Numbered from the stretch's first letter, positions 54,814 through 64,000 are shown. The stretch is 64,000 nucleotides of DNA from Siderastrea radians (GCA_964017195.1 OZ024887.1:61798811-61862810), one strand, 5' to 3'. The notes: generated by a model from the sequence alone, not told the origin. Made by a program: numbers and translations.

Positions 54814-57800
54814 GTAAAGAAAGTAAATCTAAATGTACATTTGTGTTTATCAATTAATATTCGGGTTTTATCCACGTTTAATATCATAAATCTGTCTCCA
54901 CACAAACCTTTTTGCTTGAAGTATTTTGTTTGCAATATGTAACTTAATTATGAGAAACTACAATGGTTTGGCTACAGATGACTTGGTGTTTGGAAATCTA
55001 GTGTATGGAACGTTGTACTGGAAGTTTATAACAAAAATATGTATTGTGCCAAAACGTTTCTAGGCTATCCGTACAGGAATATTTTATTCTCTTTGTTTTT
55101 ATTCTTTGAAGGAATACTAAGATTTTAGGCGTCTCACCGGAACCGTGCAGACGCTCGATTTGCCTATTATTTCAAATTAGTTTCATTGTTATGGCATTTT
55201 CAGACGTTTTACTGTAACATTGTACTTCTATCATACGAATAATGCTTATATTTCATTGCCAGTTATAACTTTGTTGAAGTAATGGTTGTGTCTAGTACAA
55301 GGACAGGCTTTTTTAATATTGCTGTCTAAAGATAGCAAAGTACCTATATACTACAGCCCCGTAGCGTGAAATCAGACACGGTGACCCCCTCTTTTTATTT
55401 TATTTTTTTAATGTACTAGCATGAGCTATAGGAAACATGGAGTTCGAATCGAAAGTTGTTTTAAGGAAACAGCGCTGAAAGATGTCGAGACTCCAATAAA
55501 ATTATCACCTTACCGTTAGTTCTGTTGTTCTGTGTCTTTGATTTCTACATCATCTTCTGCAAATCTCCCTATTTCTCCCCGATTCTCTCAGCGGCTGAGT
55601 TCGATGGTAGATGCTTAAACCGCCCGCCATTTTGAAATTCACTCAGTCCCAGTTCTACTCAGCTTACTAAAAACCCCTAAAGCGAGTGGGTAGGCTATCT
55701 TTGCCAGGCTATCGTCACGAGCTCGTAAGAACATTGCACGACGGACTTCCATGTATGGAAGGTCGTCGTGCAATGGATTAAAATTTGCAATTCAAATTAG
55801 GTTCTATCTTGGTTCTTCTTTCAGGGGTTTTCTCGGAGATTCAAAAAGTAGAATCGAATTGCGAAACTTAAATTCATTTTTAGTTGAAAACCAGATCGCA
55901 TCAGTGGCCAGTTCTTTCGTATCTGATTATTAACTTTAGTTTACGCTTACAGTTTGAAGGAGATATTTACTTTCGGGTTTATTTCCCGTTTTCGAAACGA
56001 ATCGAGCCTGTGTACTCGCTGATCAAAACCTCAACGTCCATTTTATATTGCGAGAATTATTTTGCGTTGTCAAGAAGGAAAACTGTTCCGATCAGCCGGG
56101 AAATCATGGAATTAGTGTGGACGAAGCCTACAAACACTTTATTTTCATGTTAAGGTCGAGGAACATTGCCAGAGGCATAAACAAAAACAATTTTGGAAGT
56201 CTTCAGTTTGAGAGCCGCTTTCCCGGGAACAATTGTAGCGAAGAAACGACGGGTTAACTACGAGGGAGGAAAACAATTGCCCCAGCTAAGACAATTCACC
56301 TACCTAATATCAGTAGTTGCAAGAACAGATGGTTTCAGTGAAACTGTCTGTTCGGATAGCCTGCAATACAAGACCTTACAAACGTTTATTTAGCCAAGCG
56401 CGGAGAGCGAGACGAAACAAAAAATTCGCTTTCGGCGCTCGGCTAAAAAATAATGCTTCTTATGTTTTTGTCCCCGGAATGTAACCTTCAACTTGTGTTC
56501 TATGGTAAAATTAATGCTTTTTGTTTTCGGCCAAACAAATACATGTATGTTGTATGTTGTTTTTGTCATTGCTAGCTTCTTCGGGGAGACAACAGCTGCT
56601 CCGAATTTCGGCAAATGCAATATAATACTGTTCCCTAAAAGTTTCCCAGAAAAGACCCGGCAAGAAAATTTTATTTCCGTTTCCGACTCTTGCCTTGTGG
56701 GGAGAGTCGACTTTTTCTCACATATGTTTGCTAGCAGGGGACAGGAAAGTTATTTTTGCTCTTACCAGCTAAAGACGAATTTGAAAAACAATAGCAATTG
56801 TCTTTTCGGCCCTACGATTGGCTAATGGCACAAATCTCCTAGCAACGGCCCAAGTGCTTCCTACCCAGTGGCTTCACAGGAGAGGTTTATTTCCAGTTAG
56901 CTGGGTAGAACTGGGACTGAGGGAATTTCAAAATGGCGGATGGTTTAAGCATCTACCATCGAACTCAGCAGAGAATCGGGGAGAAACAGGGATATTTGCA
57001 GAAGATGATGTAGAAATCAAAGACACAGAACAACAGAACTAACGGTAACATGATAATTTTATTGAAGCTTCGACATCTTTCAGCGCTGTTTCCTTGAAAC
57101 AACTTTCAATTCGAACTCCATGTTTCCTATAGCTCATGGTACTAGGTGTAATTAGTAACTCTGCAAAGTTTCAACAAATTCTCATTACAACTTCTTTTTC
57201 GATGGAATCACCTTAATGACTGCTCTTGGATGGAGTTTACCAGCCAATGTAGAAAGATGCAAAGTCATGAGGAGATCTGAATGGGTTGGAAGGTGGGATA
57301 AGAGAACGTAGTCGGAGATTGGAAGCCATATGTGTAAGTCTTAGAGTAACTTTGACTGTGTTGTTTTAGTTTTTCAATGTGTTTTTTTTTTCTTTCAGGT
57401 AGAATTATTAGTACCTCTACTGGATCCAAGGGATCCTCTCAGAGTAGTAATGATGAGGTACAGTTGCTTTAATTTAAACTTGGGGGAGGGTGTGAGTGTG
57501 GGCCTTGTGCATATAGGCTGTGCAGTGGCCTTTTTACATTTTTAAGTGTAAATGAAATATGTGGATGTTGTGGTTCAATTATATCCTTGGTTTAATTTTT
57601 ATTTTCCGTTGTTTTTGTGCATGGTAATGCACGATAATGAGAATAAACAAAGGAAAATAGAAATTGAACTAAGGATAAAATTGAACAGCAACGTAGGCAC
57701 TCATTATTTATAGCATGAAACATAAATGTAAAGAGTCATTTGCACTTTTCTGTAGAAGCCCAGCAGATGAGTTGCCATTTGCATTTTCTGCTGCTGCAGA

Positions 57801-58260
57801 AAAACAGCCAAAATGCTACAATACACATTAAAACTCTCTGTTTAATAAGTTTTCTTTTCCTTTCAATCAGGAGTGCTGCAGGATGTGTGAGAAGAGGTTT
57901 AAGGAGGTCACGGTTACACTGGGCCTCCTAGAGGAAGAGGTGGGAAACCTGAAAAGAAAGATTAGAAAATTAAAGAAAAGCTCTGCTGATCATGGAACAG
58001 GGAATTCTCAGTCAGCAGAACTTGATCAAGAATACAGGGAGTCGATTAAGAATTCAACTTCCCTGTTTAACAGTGTAAATGTTCTTTTGCGGAAGTTGTT
58101 TACTGCTGACGAGATCATGGCACATTCTGTCTCAGGCAAGGCAGGAAATTCAAAGTTAACTCCCAAACCAAAATTTGACAGTGGGCGTTTAGATCTGCTG
58201 AAAAAACTTTGCTTGGAAAAACACAATGATCGAGGCAACTCCATCAACCATTACTTTTAA
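54676..58260 (+). CDS. BEN-domain protein, at least three exons (5' end missing)
   Basis: Exons 54676-54813, 57399-57457 and 57871-58260 join in phase (GCA G|GT AGA; GAG|GAG). The protein has a charged N-terminal part (VRENDYARPWREAPSDRRVA and QPEIFVLEAVQSKSTENVIA), a Ser-rich link, then ECCRMCEKRF, a coiled coil (LGLLEEEVGNLKRKIRKLKK) and a BEN-like module (VNVLLRKLFTADEIMAHSV, SGKAGNSKL, FDSGRLDLLKKLC). BEN proteins are nuclear DNA-binding or chromatin factors, often repressors. The start codon lies upstream and was not found. After LCLEKHND the printed frame ends at 58260. In the +1 frame the text continues EATPSTITFKIQAVQKAVRR to a stop at 58312, which looks more like a BEN end, so one base may be wrong near 58231. 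Confidence 0.65.
55420..57138. mobile_element. 1.7-kb TIR element with exon-like sequence inside its repeats
   Basis: Termini CATGAGCTATAGGAAACATG are mirrored at both ends and the inverted repeats run about 260 bases (55420-55690, 56870-57138). Flanks GTACTAG (55413-55419 and 57139-57145) form a 7-bp duplication. Each repeat contains, reading inwards to outwards, an AAAATGGCGG start-like site, a GA-rich stretch (AGAAGATGATGTAGAAATC) and the donor-like CTAACGGTAA. No transposase frame is present, so it is non-autonomous. It sits in the intron between BEN exons a and b. Confidence 0.85.
55733..55777. repeat. Strong hairpin inside the TIR element
   Basis: ATTGCACGACGGACTTCCAT and ATGGAAGGTCGTCGTGCAAT pair over about 20 bases with one or two mismatches around a 4-base loop. 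It stands just inside the left inverted repeat and could be a nested micro-MITE or a transcribed hairpin. Confidence 0.7.
57399..57457 (+). CDS. BEN gene exon b
   Basis: Acceptor TTTTTTTTCTTTCAG and donor GAG|GTACAG. 59 bases giving RIISTSTGSKGSSQSSNDE, a Ser-rich linker. Phases fit both neighbours exactly. Confidence 0.6.
57871..58260 (+). CDS. BEN gene exon c: coiled coil and BEN-like domain
   Basis: Acceptor TTTTCCTTTCAATCAG. Begins ECCRMCEKRFKEV, continues through the leucine/lysine heptads and a polar linker to the BEN-like helices. Stop TAA at 58258-58260. The last ten residues differ from expectation and a shifted frame continues to 58312 (see the gene entry). Confidence 0.7.
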   Translation, partial: ECCRMCEKRFKEVTVTLGLLEEEVGNLKRKIRKLKKSSADHGTGNSQSAELDQEYRESIKNSTSLFNSVNVLLRKLFTADEIMAHSVSGKAGNSKLTPKPKFDSGRLDLLKKLCLEKHNDRGNSINHYF

Positions 58261-58312
58261 AATCCAAGCTGTGCAGAAAGCTGTGCGGAGAGAGAGCTCT
58301 GTACCACAATAA

Positions 58313-58794
58313 GGCTCCTTGCACACCACAAACTGAAAACTGAGTGTTAATTATTTTAGCTATAAAAATGTTTTCAGACTGCCCTAGTAAAGGCTATTTT
58401 TCCTGGATTTGCCATTTTCCAGTGTAACAGTGTGCATTGGGTTTACTATTACTGATACGTTTAAAAGCAGTGACTAAGCAATGTACATTGATTGTCTGTG
58501 TTCCAGAGGGAGAACGTCACAGGAATTTTGCTTGCAGTTACAACATACATTTTGGAAAAGCTAACAGTCACATTTACATTAATGAAAACTTATTAAAAAT
58601 AACCACCGATTTCTTGTTCAAACACCATACTAATTCAGTAAAATTGGCCAGGGGTACCTAAGATGTAAAACTTGAAAATGTTCAAATGTACAACTTGAAA
58701 ACGTTTGGCAAACGTAAATCGTTCTGTGCTTGTATTGTGCAAATTCATCGAAAAGCTTGTTATGGTTTGCTTTCCTTGCAAAAGTTAACTTTCT
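58313..58794. other. 3' flank of the BEN gene
   Basis: No gene recognised. Short frames on both strands lack domains. Confidence 0.3.
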
Positions 58795-58803
58795 TGGAGT
58801 TCC

Positions 58804-59199
58804 TAGCTTGAGAAAACAGCCCACGTTTCGCGAGGTCGCCTCTTGAGCCCTCACAAAACAACGTCTGAGTAATGAGCACAGAAATTCCATACTGATGACA
58901 TGTCACTACCCAGATCTAGGTAGTGCTTCTGATTGGTTGAAACGAAATTCCCTTGCATTTCAACCAATCAGAAGCACTTCCTAGATCTGGATAGTGACGC
59001 ATCATCAGTATGGAATTTCTGCGCTTCTGATTGGTTGAAACGAAATTCCCTCACGTTTCAACCAATCAGAAGCACTACCTAGATCTGGTAGTGACGCCAC
59101 GGGTCATCAGTATGAAAAATTCTGCACTCGTTACTCGGACATCGTTTAGTCAGGGCTCAAGTGGCGATCTCGCCAAACGCCAGCTGTTTTCTCAGGCTA
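58804..59199. mobile_element. 396-bp nested-palindrome MITE with near-perfect 9-bp target duplication
   Basis: Ends TAGCTTGAGAAAACAGC and (reversed) TAGCCTGAGAAAACAGC. Flanks TGGAGTTCC (58795-58803) and TGGAGTCCC (59200-59208) match at eight of nine. Within the arms GCTTCTGATTGGTTGAAACG and TTTCAACCAATCAGAAGC form inner hairpins twice, separated by ATCATCAGTATGGAATTTC, so one half appears to be duplicated. No coding capacity. Confidence 0.85.
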
Positions 59200-59208
59200 T
59201 GGAGTCCC

Positions 59209-60419
59209 AGGAGTATTTTATGTATGAGCAAAGGCATTTAATCATTATTATTCTTAACAAAATTTTTACAAAATGTAGGCAAAATCCTTGTGACAGTCAG
59301 CCCCTTTAAATGGATAATCGTGGGATATCTTTCTGGCAAAAGAAAAAAGTACATTTTATAGGCTTGTAACTCTTCCCAATTGAGCATTTGTGTTGGTCCT
59401 TGGAATTCTCATTTTGTGTATTTGCCCAAAAAAGAACAATCAAATGCACTCTGTAACTTTTAAACTACTCTTATTGCATCTAAGATAAGCCTTTTCATAA
59501 ACTAAGTATAAAGCCGGAATGATTTGTTTAACGTAAGTCTGGATGTAGTTAACCAATAGGGAAATAGCTGTATTATCTGCATTGGAAAGTGAAACTATAC
59601 AGAGTTATCAGCTGCCTAATTGAAAGCAATCTCAAAAGTACAATTAGCCCTAACTTGTGTGCTTGAATATGTTGTACAACTTGCTAGGCTTGGACAGCAA
59701 AATATATTTGTATTGTTACATTTTTACAGTACATTTTAACAGTGTGTTGAAAAATTGGCCGTGGGGAAAATTGTTCGAAAGGGTTTCTCTGTACCCCAAT
59801 ATTGCACGCTTAAAATCAGGTAACTGATAACTCAGTTAATCACAGTCACATCTGTCAAATGTCATTCCTACATTAGTTCATCCATTTGATTTCTTATACA
59901 ACCAAACTTGTAAAAGTAAAATTATTTGTTTGCTAGGAATATAAGAGGGGCATTTACTTGATGAAGGTATCTGCTCTCTGATTCTAAAGTGGGCAAGAAA
60001 GGTAAAATTTTCTAATATGGTTTAGCTGCAGGTGTTTTGTGTGTTGAAAAAAAAATTTTCTTTTGTTCGTAAGAAAATGCATGTTGCTGTTGATCCTGGG
60101 CTTGTTAGAATATAACGTGACAATTAACTGTCGAGATGTTTGAATTTCCTTTTTGAAAAGTTTCCAAGTAGAAGAGCTTTAAAATTGAGTATTCTGCAGA
60201 ATTGTGTCAACAAACAAATGATACATGTTAATTAAATACTCCTGTGGTAACCTGGCCACTGTATCATGAGAATTATAATAAACTACCTTCAACAAAGTGC
60301 AGGCAAAAGTCATTTTGAAAAGCCTGGGCATGATTTATTTTTAATCTTTTATAGTTCTGTTGGTGAACATAAGTCCATCGTGTTATTTCAGCAAATAATT
60401 ATAATATCTTATATCGAAT
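59209..60419. other. Non-coding stretch
   Basis: AT-rich, no gene, RNA or repeat recognised. Confidence 0.35.
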
Positions 60420-60968
60420 TATAATGACTTGACCATCATGGTTTATTGTATCCGGTTTTTATTTTACCCTTAACATGTTTGACCATGTCTTACCATGGAA
60501 TATCGCTGTCGCTATTCCCGCATACTAACATGGTAGTCCATGGTTAAACATGTTCTCCATCCATGGTCATACATGGTTGTCCATGTTTAATTCCATGTTT
60601 GTTTTCACCTTAAACATGGTTGACCATGTTATGTCATGTTCTGTTTTGACTTTAAACATGGTCTACCATGTTATATTATGGTTTGCCGTTGCTACCCTTT
60701 CCAGTATAATACCACGATTGACCATGGTTAAACATGGTCTTTGTCACCATGGTCATACATGGTTGACCATGTCTCTAAAAGCCATTTCCCAATCCATTTT
60801 GACCATGGTCGACCATGGTCAAATTTGTGCCATTTAACGTTCATGGTTAACCATGGTCAGACCATGTTTTTACCATTGATGGACCATGGTAGACCATGGT
60901 AGCTGACCATGGTTGTCCATGATAAAACCATGGTTGACCGTGGTTTGACAATGGTCCTGACGCAGGGG
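60420..60968. repeat. Word cluster: ACCATGGTTGACCATGGTC
   Basis: More than thirty ACCATGG, ACATGGT and GACCATGTT words in 540 bases, many as perfect palindromes (GACCATGGTCGACCATGGTC). It becomes denser to the right and ends at TCCTGACGCAGGGGTCATGG, whose reverse CCCCTGCGTCAGGA matches the edge seen at 40549 and 46950. Confidence 0.8.
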
Positions 60969-61080
60969 TCATGGCGGATTGTGTGGCATCATTCGCCATC
61001 GATCAAACGTTCGGTATCCTTAACTTTCAGACAACGTTGTAGAATCCATGGATTGTTCAAATTGTTAAGTGAAACCTAGC

Positions 61081-61324
61081 ATGTTTGGAAGGGAAATACC
61101 TGAAAGAGAGCTGGACGGTGGCGTGCTGTGCGACGGGCGAAGCCTACCCCGTCGACATAATTTGTAATTCTTTGGAAGAAGATCGCCAACCTCGCTATCT
61201 AAAACTTGACGAAGATATATGTACAAGTATCGTGCCGAGAAAGCTTCGTGGCCTCTCGATGAAACAGAGGTTAGATCCATCGGTACTTCTGACTTCGACA
61301 AAGAGCAGGCCCGCACCGATCTAA
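61081..61324 (+). CDS. Possible exon, unassigned
   Basis: The plus frame beginning at TTG 61085 reads EGKYLKESWTVACCATGEAY and continues RQPRYLKLDEDICTSIVPRK. An ATG at 61081 is in another frame that closes early, and the minus strand is open too. The residues look protein-like but no domain or splice site settles the frame. It lies between a word cluster and a palindrome. Confidence 0.2.
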
Positions 61325-61555
61325 AGCGGCTCTGTGATTGGCCAGTTAGCGAGAACAATAGAATATTTTTTTCACGAAATGATGCAGTACATGTGCCCTT
61401 GATTATTTCACATTGGCTTTGAAGTCAACTTCTTTGTTTTGTAAGTAAGCCAACTATTAGGTCCCCTTTCTCCATATATCACATCATTTCGTGCAAAGTA
61501 TTCTATTCTTCTCGCTAACAAGCCAGTCATTGTGCCGCTTTCAGTCGGTGCAGGG
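61308..61555. repeat. Imperfect palindrome ~250 bp
   Basis: AAAGCGGC, TTAGCGAGAACAATAGAATA and CACGAAATGATG (61322-61390) return reversed as CATCATTTCGTGC, TATTCTATTCTTCTCGCTAA and GCCGCTTTC (61484-61545). Loop of about 75 bases. Foldback-type repeat; no target duplication noted. Confidence 0.7.
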
Positions 61556-61617
61556 AGACCTGTTCCTTAAGACGAGAAGACCTCAAACCACAACAAAGGA
61601 TAGTGTCAGTTGAACCT

Positions 61618-61935
61618 TTGGGCTCTACCGGCTGTACCGAGCGTACCGAGTGTACCGGCTGTACCGAGTGTACCGGCTGTACCGAGTGTACCGGTTGTAC
61701 CGAGTGTACCAAGTGTACCTAGTGTACCGAGTGTACCAAGTGTGCCGGCCGTACCGGAAGTACCGAATGTACCGAGTGTACTGGCTGTACCGAGTGTACC
61801 GGCTGTACCGAGTGTACCGAGTGTTCCAAGTGTACCAAGTCAGTGTACCGGTTGTACCGAGTGTACCGGATGCACCGAGTGTACCGGCTGTACCGAGTGT
61901 ACCGGCTGTACCGAGTGTACCGAATGCCCCCATTT
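61618..61935. repeat. 18-bp minisatellite TACCGAGTGTACCGGCTG
   Basis: About 35 copies of the 9-base half units TACCGAGTG and TACCGGCTG, mostly alternating. Variants include AAGTG and GAATG. GTACCGGTAC-like and CGGCCG-like pairs make the strand partly self-complementary. All six frames stay open and give Val-Pro-Ser or Gly-Thr repeats. Such frames are artefacts unless a transcript is shown. Confidence 0.85.
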
Positions 61936-61945
61936 ACAAATGTAA

Positions 61946-62300
61946 TTGAGATTTTACATCGATGGTTATAAACGACTTCCCGAAATCACTTGTGCATACG
62001 TACGAGTAGGTCAGTAATAAAACCGGTGCGAGACCATTAAGCGCTTTGTATGTTGTAACCTAAATTTTGAAGTCAATGCGATATTTGATGCCGAGTGAAT
62101 GCAGATCAGAAAAAAGAGGAGTGTGCTGCTTGAACTTTCTACGTACTGAGCTGCGGCTACAGTGAATGATGGCGTGGACCAAGGTCTTGTTTTCCTTTCA
62201 AATGACATTTTGGACCTATTAATTCCCCATTTCAAAGCACCCTCTTATGTCATGCGTAACGGACACTTAAGGGACGCAACCAAACGTGCTAGTTACAGAG
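61946..62300. other. Unassigned spacer
   Basis: Nothing beyond short frames recognised up to the inverted repeat at 62301. Confidence 0.3.
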
Positions 62301-62516
62301 TAGTCTCCTTCGCAGCCGCTCGGGCTGGAGTCACCCAACGCTCCCCGTCCCACGCGGCTGCTTCAAACCGACATACATTCCTTTCCCATTGTTTGAGATA
62401 CTTTTACTTGGACCAATCAGCATCTTGCTATTGTATACGCTGCACCAATCACAGCATAGCTTGGCGTCTTGATGTTTTCTTTCGCGGAAAAAACCCTTAG
62501 CAGCTTGCGACGTGTT

Positions 62517-63008
62517 ATGGAAGGAACTACAAAGAAAATCGCGGAAAGCACTAAGTGTTATATTTGTTCATTCATTTCTCTAAGTAAAAATAAGGTTTAT
62601 ATATTTGAAAAAACGTCCGCTGATTTAGCTGGGATCATTCGATTGTCGCTGGAAATCGACGTAAATAAATACTCTGAGGACAGCAAATTGTTTCTTTGTC
62701 GAGAGTGTTTTCAGCAGTTGACGAAGAAGTACGAAAGGGCAGCGAAGAAACTTCAAGAACTCAAACAAGCACTTCTCAGTAGTTGTAGAAATAGAGAGCA
62801 GCTGGGAGAACTGAGAGACTCGCAAGGGAAGAACGATCCAGAGACGTACAACATTGGAGATGTGCCAGTTAGTGCCTCCATGTTCTCTGAAACTTCACAT
62901 GTTAATTTCGATCCTGCCGGTTGTATTTCTTATTGTTATCTAGACTTTCTCCAAAAACCTTCGTGCTTCCGAAAGAAACCTCTCAGCTCGACTTGTGTGC
63001 TAGTCTAA
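62517..63008 (+). CDS. ZAD-like zinc-binding protein, first exon
   Basis: ATG 62517 opens MEGTTKKIAESTKCYICSF, then a ZAD-like unit with CxxC (CYIC) and a second CxxC (LFLCRECFQQL) about 45 residues on, followed by a long charged helix (KKYERAAKKLQELKQAL). The spacing and the helix after the second pair fit a zinc-finger-associated domain, which dimerises and sits at the N-terminus of nuclear C2H2 proteins. An in-frame ATG at 62469 is also possible, but the shorter start directly precedes the domain. The reading frame to 63008 probably overruns an unrecognised donor. CCAAT boxes in the upstream arm (ACCAATCAGC, ACCAATCACA near 62412-62455) suggest a promoter. Confidence 0.55.
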   Translation: MEGTTKKIAESTKCYICSFISLSKNKVYIFEKTSADLAGIIRLSLEIDVNKYSEDSKLFLCRECFQQLTKKYERAAKKLQELKQALLSSCRNREQLGELRDSQGKNDPETYNIGDVPVSASMFSETSHVNFDPAGCISYCYLDFLQKPSCFRKKPLSSTCVLV

Positions 63009-63947
63009 TTATTATCTTATTACGTGGACTTCGTCGATGGCCAAAGCATATAATTTATTTAAATAAACAGAATTTCCAAGCATCGCTCTCCGACGTTCGA
63101 TTTTGATCCATACTTCTGGGGAGCCAAAGACCACAGAAACCTTTCCCTTTTCAATCAATGTTGTCTTCTTTTCAGTACAAGAGCTAATGCTCGCCGCCGT
63201 TACTTCTTTTCTTCTCACGCTACTTGATCGTCCACTAGACTAAGCAATTGCAATGGAGGCACAACACAGATGTGGCTTTGTTGTTTTTCTATATGGTCGA
63301 TGACTAAAGGCAAAACTTGAAAGATCTGATATTTTCCTAGGCCAGTCGACAAATTACAGCCATGCTCCGTCACGCGTGAACAGGATTTTTGAAAATTTGA
63401 ACGGAGTTTTCAAGTTAACGCGTCGGTTTTGTAATTCTTCCCGACATTCGGAATTCCCGTGACAATTTTACCACATTTACGGAAACAACGAGTGACAAAA
63501 TATTATTTCATTTGAAATGTTACATATCCGAACAATATTAGGTTTCTTACTAGTATGCGTGTAGCGAAGTTATTTTCCCGTTAACTCGTGATTTTTAAAG
63601 TGTTTTCCAGAGGGATCTTCAACGTTTCATTCAAATCTCGGACGTTACAAAGAAACATTCAAATGTTCACTCCAGTCTTGTGGATTATTGTTCACGCGTG
63701 ACGGAGCACGGTGTAATGAAAATACCTTTCTCCCTTCATTTAACTTCGATATCGCTAACTTCTGATGCGAATTTAAAGCCGGTGTACTGAATTTTTTTTT
63801 TGAGACAAGATTGAACGCCAGTCTTCATGATTCGCCATTAGCTACTTAAAGAACTCGGTCACTTAGCGAATAAAAGGAGCCAGGTGATTGGTTGACATTT
63901 CTGGCAAGAAAAGAAAATGAAAGCCGCACTGTGATTGGTTTACTCCG
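63009..63947. other. Probable intron of the ZAD-like gene or transposon interior
   Basis: No further exon with domain was found. CGTCACGCGTGAACAGG (63369) and TTCACGCGTGACGGAGC (63692) are an inverted pair about 320 bases apart, with GGAGCATGGC / GGAGCACGG context, another small foldback. Confidence 0.4.
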
Positions 63948-64000
63948 AGAAAGGAATGTATGTCGGTTTGAAGCAGCTGCGTGGGACGGGGAGCGTTGCG

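Larger units (their letters stand above)
62301..64000. mobile_element. Inverted-repeat-bounded segment, right end cut by the window
   Basis: The left arm starts TAGTCTCCTTCGCAGCCGCT and contains CAACGCTCCCCGTCCCACGC then GCTTCAAACCGACATACATT (62334-62390). The window's last 50 bases are the reverse complement of that inner part (63948-64000). The outer 35 bases of the right arm lie beyond the window. Between the arms is a ZAD-like coding exon. It is either a transposon carrying a cellular-type domain or a pair of MITE halves flanking a gene's first exon. Confidence 0.55.

Noticed and set aside
60550..60837. 95-codon frame (Met/His-rich) as a gene
   Set aside because: Composed of ACCATGG words, with repeated HGHTW-type peptides as a by-product.
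61610..61949. Val-Pro-Ser or Gly-Thr repeat proteins
   Set aside because: Frames come from an 18-bp minisatellite that is open in several frames on both strands.

Overview
The window looks like accessory-rich nuclear DNA of an animal, most probably an anthozoan cnidarian such as a stony coral. This is inference. It rests on AT-rich sequence, short spliced exons with GT/AG borders, a tRNA-Ser-derived SINE, a DIRS-type retrotransposon, many foldback/MITE elements, and gene families (pentraxin plus thrombospondin repeats, BEN domain, ZAD-like and Myb/SANT-like domains) common in cnidarians. No rRNA, functional tRNA, CRISPR array or bacterial operon is visible.

Layout. 1-4.7 kb is gene-poor, with a hairpin, a 76-bp duplication and a 0.35-kb foldback carrying tRNA B-box-like words. 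4.7-14.5 kb is one array of six or seven copies of a ~2.1-kb unit, several internally deleted; four of them carry a tRNA-Ser-like SINE. 15.6-16.3 kb is a 0.68-kb foldback. 17.1-22.3 kb holds the best host gene, on the minus strand: signal peptide, pentraxin, thrombospondin type-1 repeat, pentraxin. 22.4-23.0 kb has pogo/Tigger-like ends. 23.57-24.79 kb encodes a Myb/SANT-like protein with one frame break. 25.0-26.3 kb is a ~115-bp satellite and 26.6-29.1 kb a ~0.9-kb triplication carrying a small terminal-exon-like reading frame. 29.3-41 kb is mostly intronic or intergenic, with a promoter-like patch, a few candidate exons, small MITEs and several clusters of self-complementary words. 41.06-45.99 kb is a structurally complete DIRS element with terminal inverted repeats, an internal complementary region, gag-like, RT/RNase H/methyltransferase-like and tyrosine recombinase frames, and two in-frame amber stops. 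46-54.7 kb has more word clusters, a 1.2-kb TIR element with a near-perfect 9-bp target duplication, and isolated candidate exons. 54.7-58.3 kb is a BEN-domain gene whose large intron holds a 1.7-kb TIR element. 58.8-59.2 kb is another 9-bp-duplication MITE, 60.4-61.9 kb two word/minisatellite clusters, and 62.3 kb to the end a ZAD-like first exon bracketed by inverted repeats.

Two themes recur. First, at least ten loci between 30 and 62 kb consist of a locus-specific, mostly palindromic word repeated irregularly. The words differ, but three loci share the edge CCCYTGCRTCAGGA, so these may be one class of element. Second, frame breaks of 1-2 bases occur in four otherwise well-preserved coding exons, mostly in simple sequence. 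This suggests residual assembly indels or recent decay, and exon models here should be checked against raw reads.
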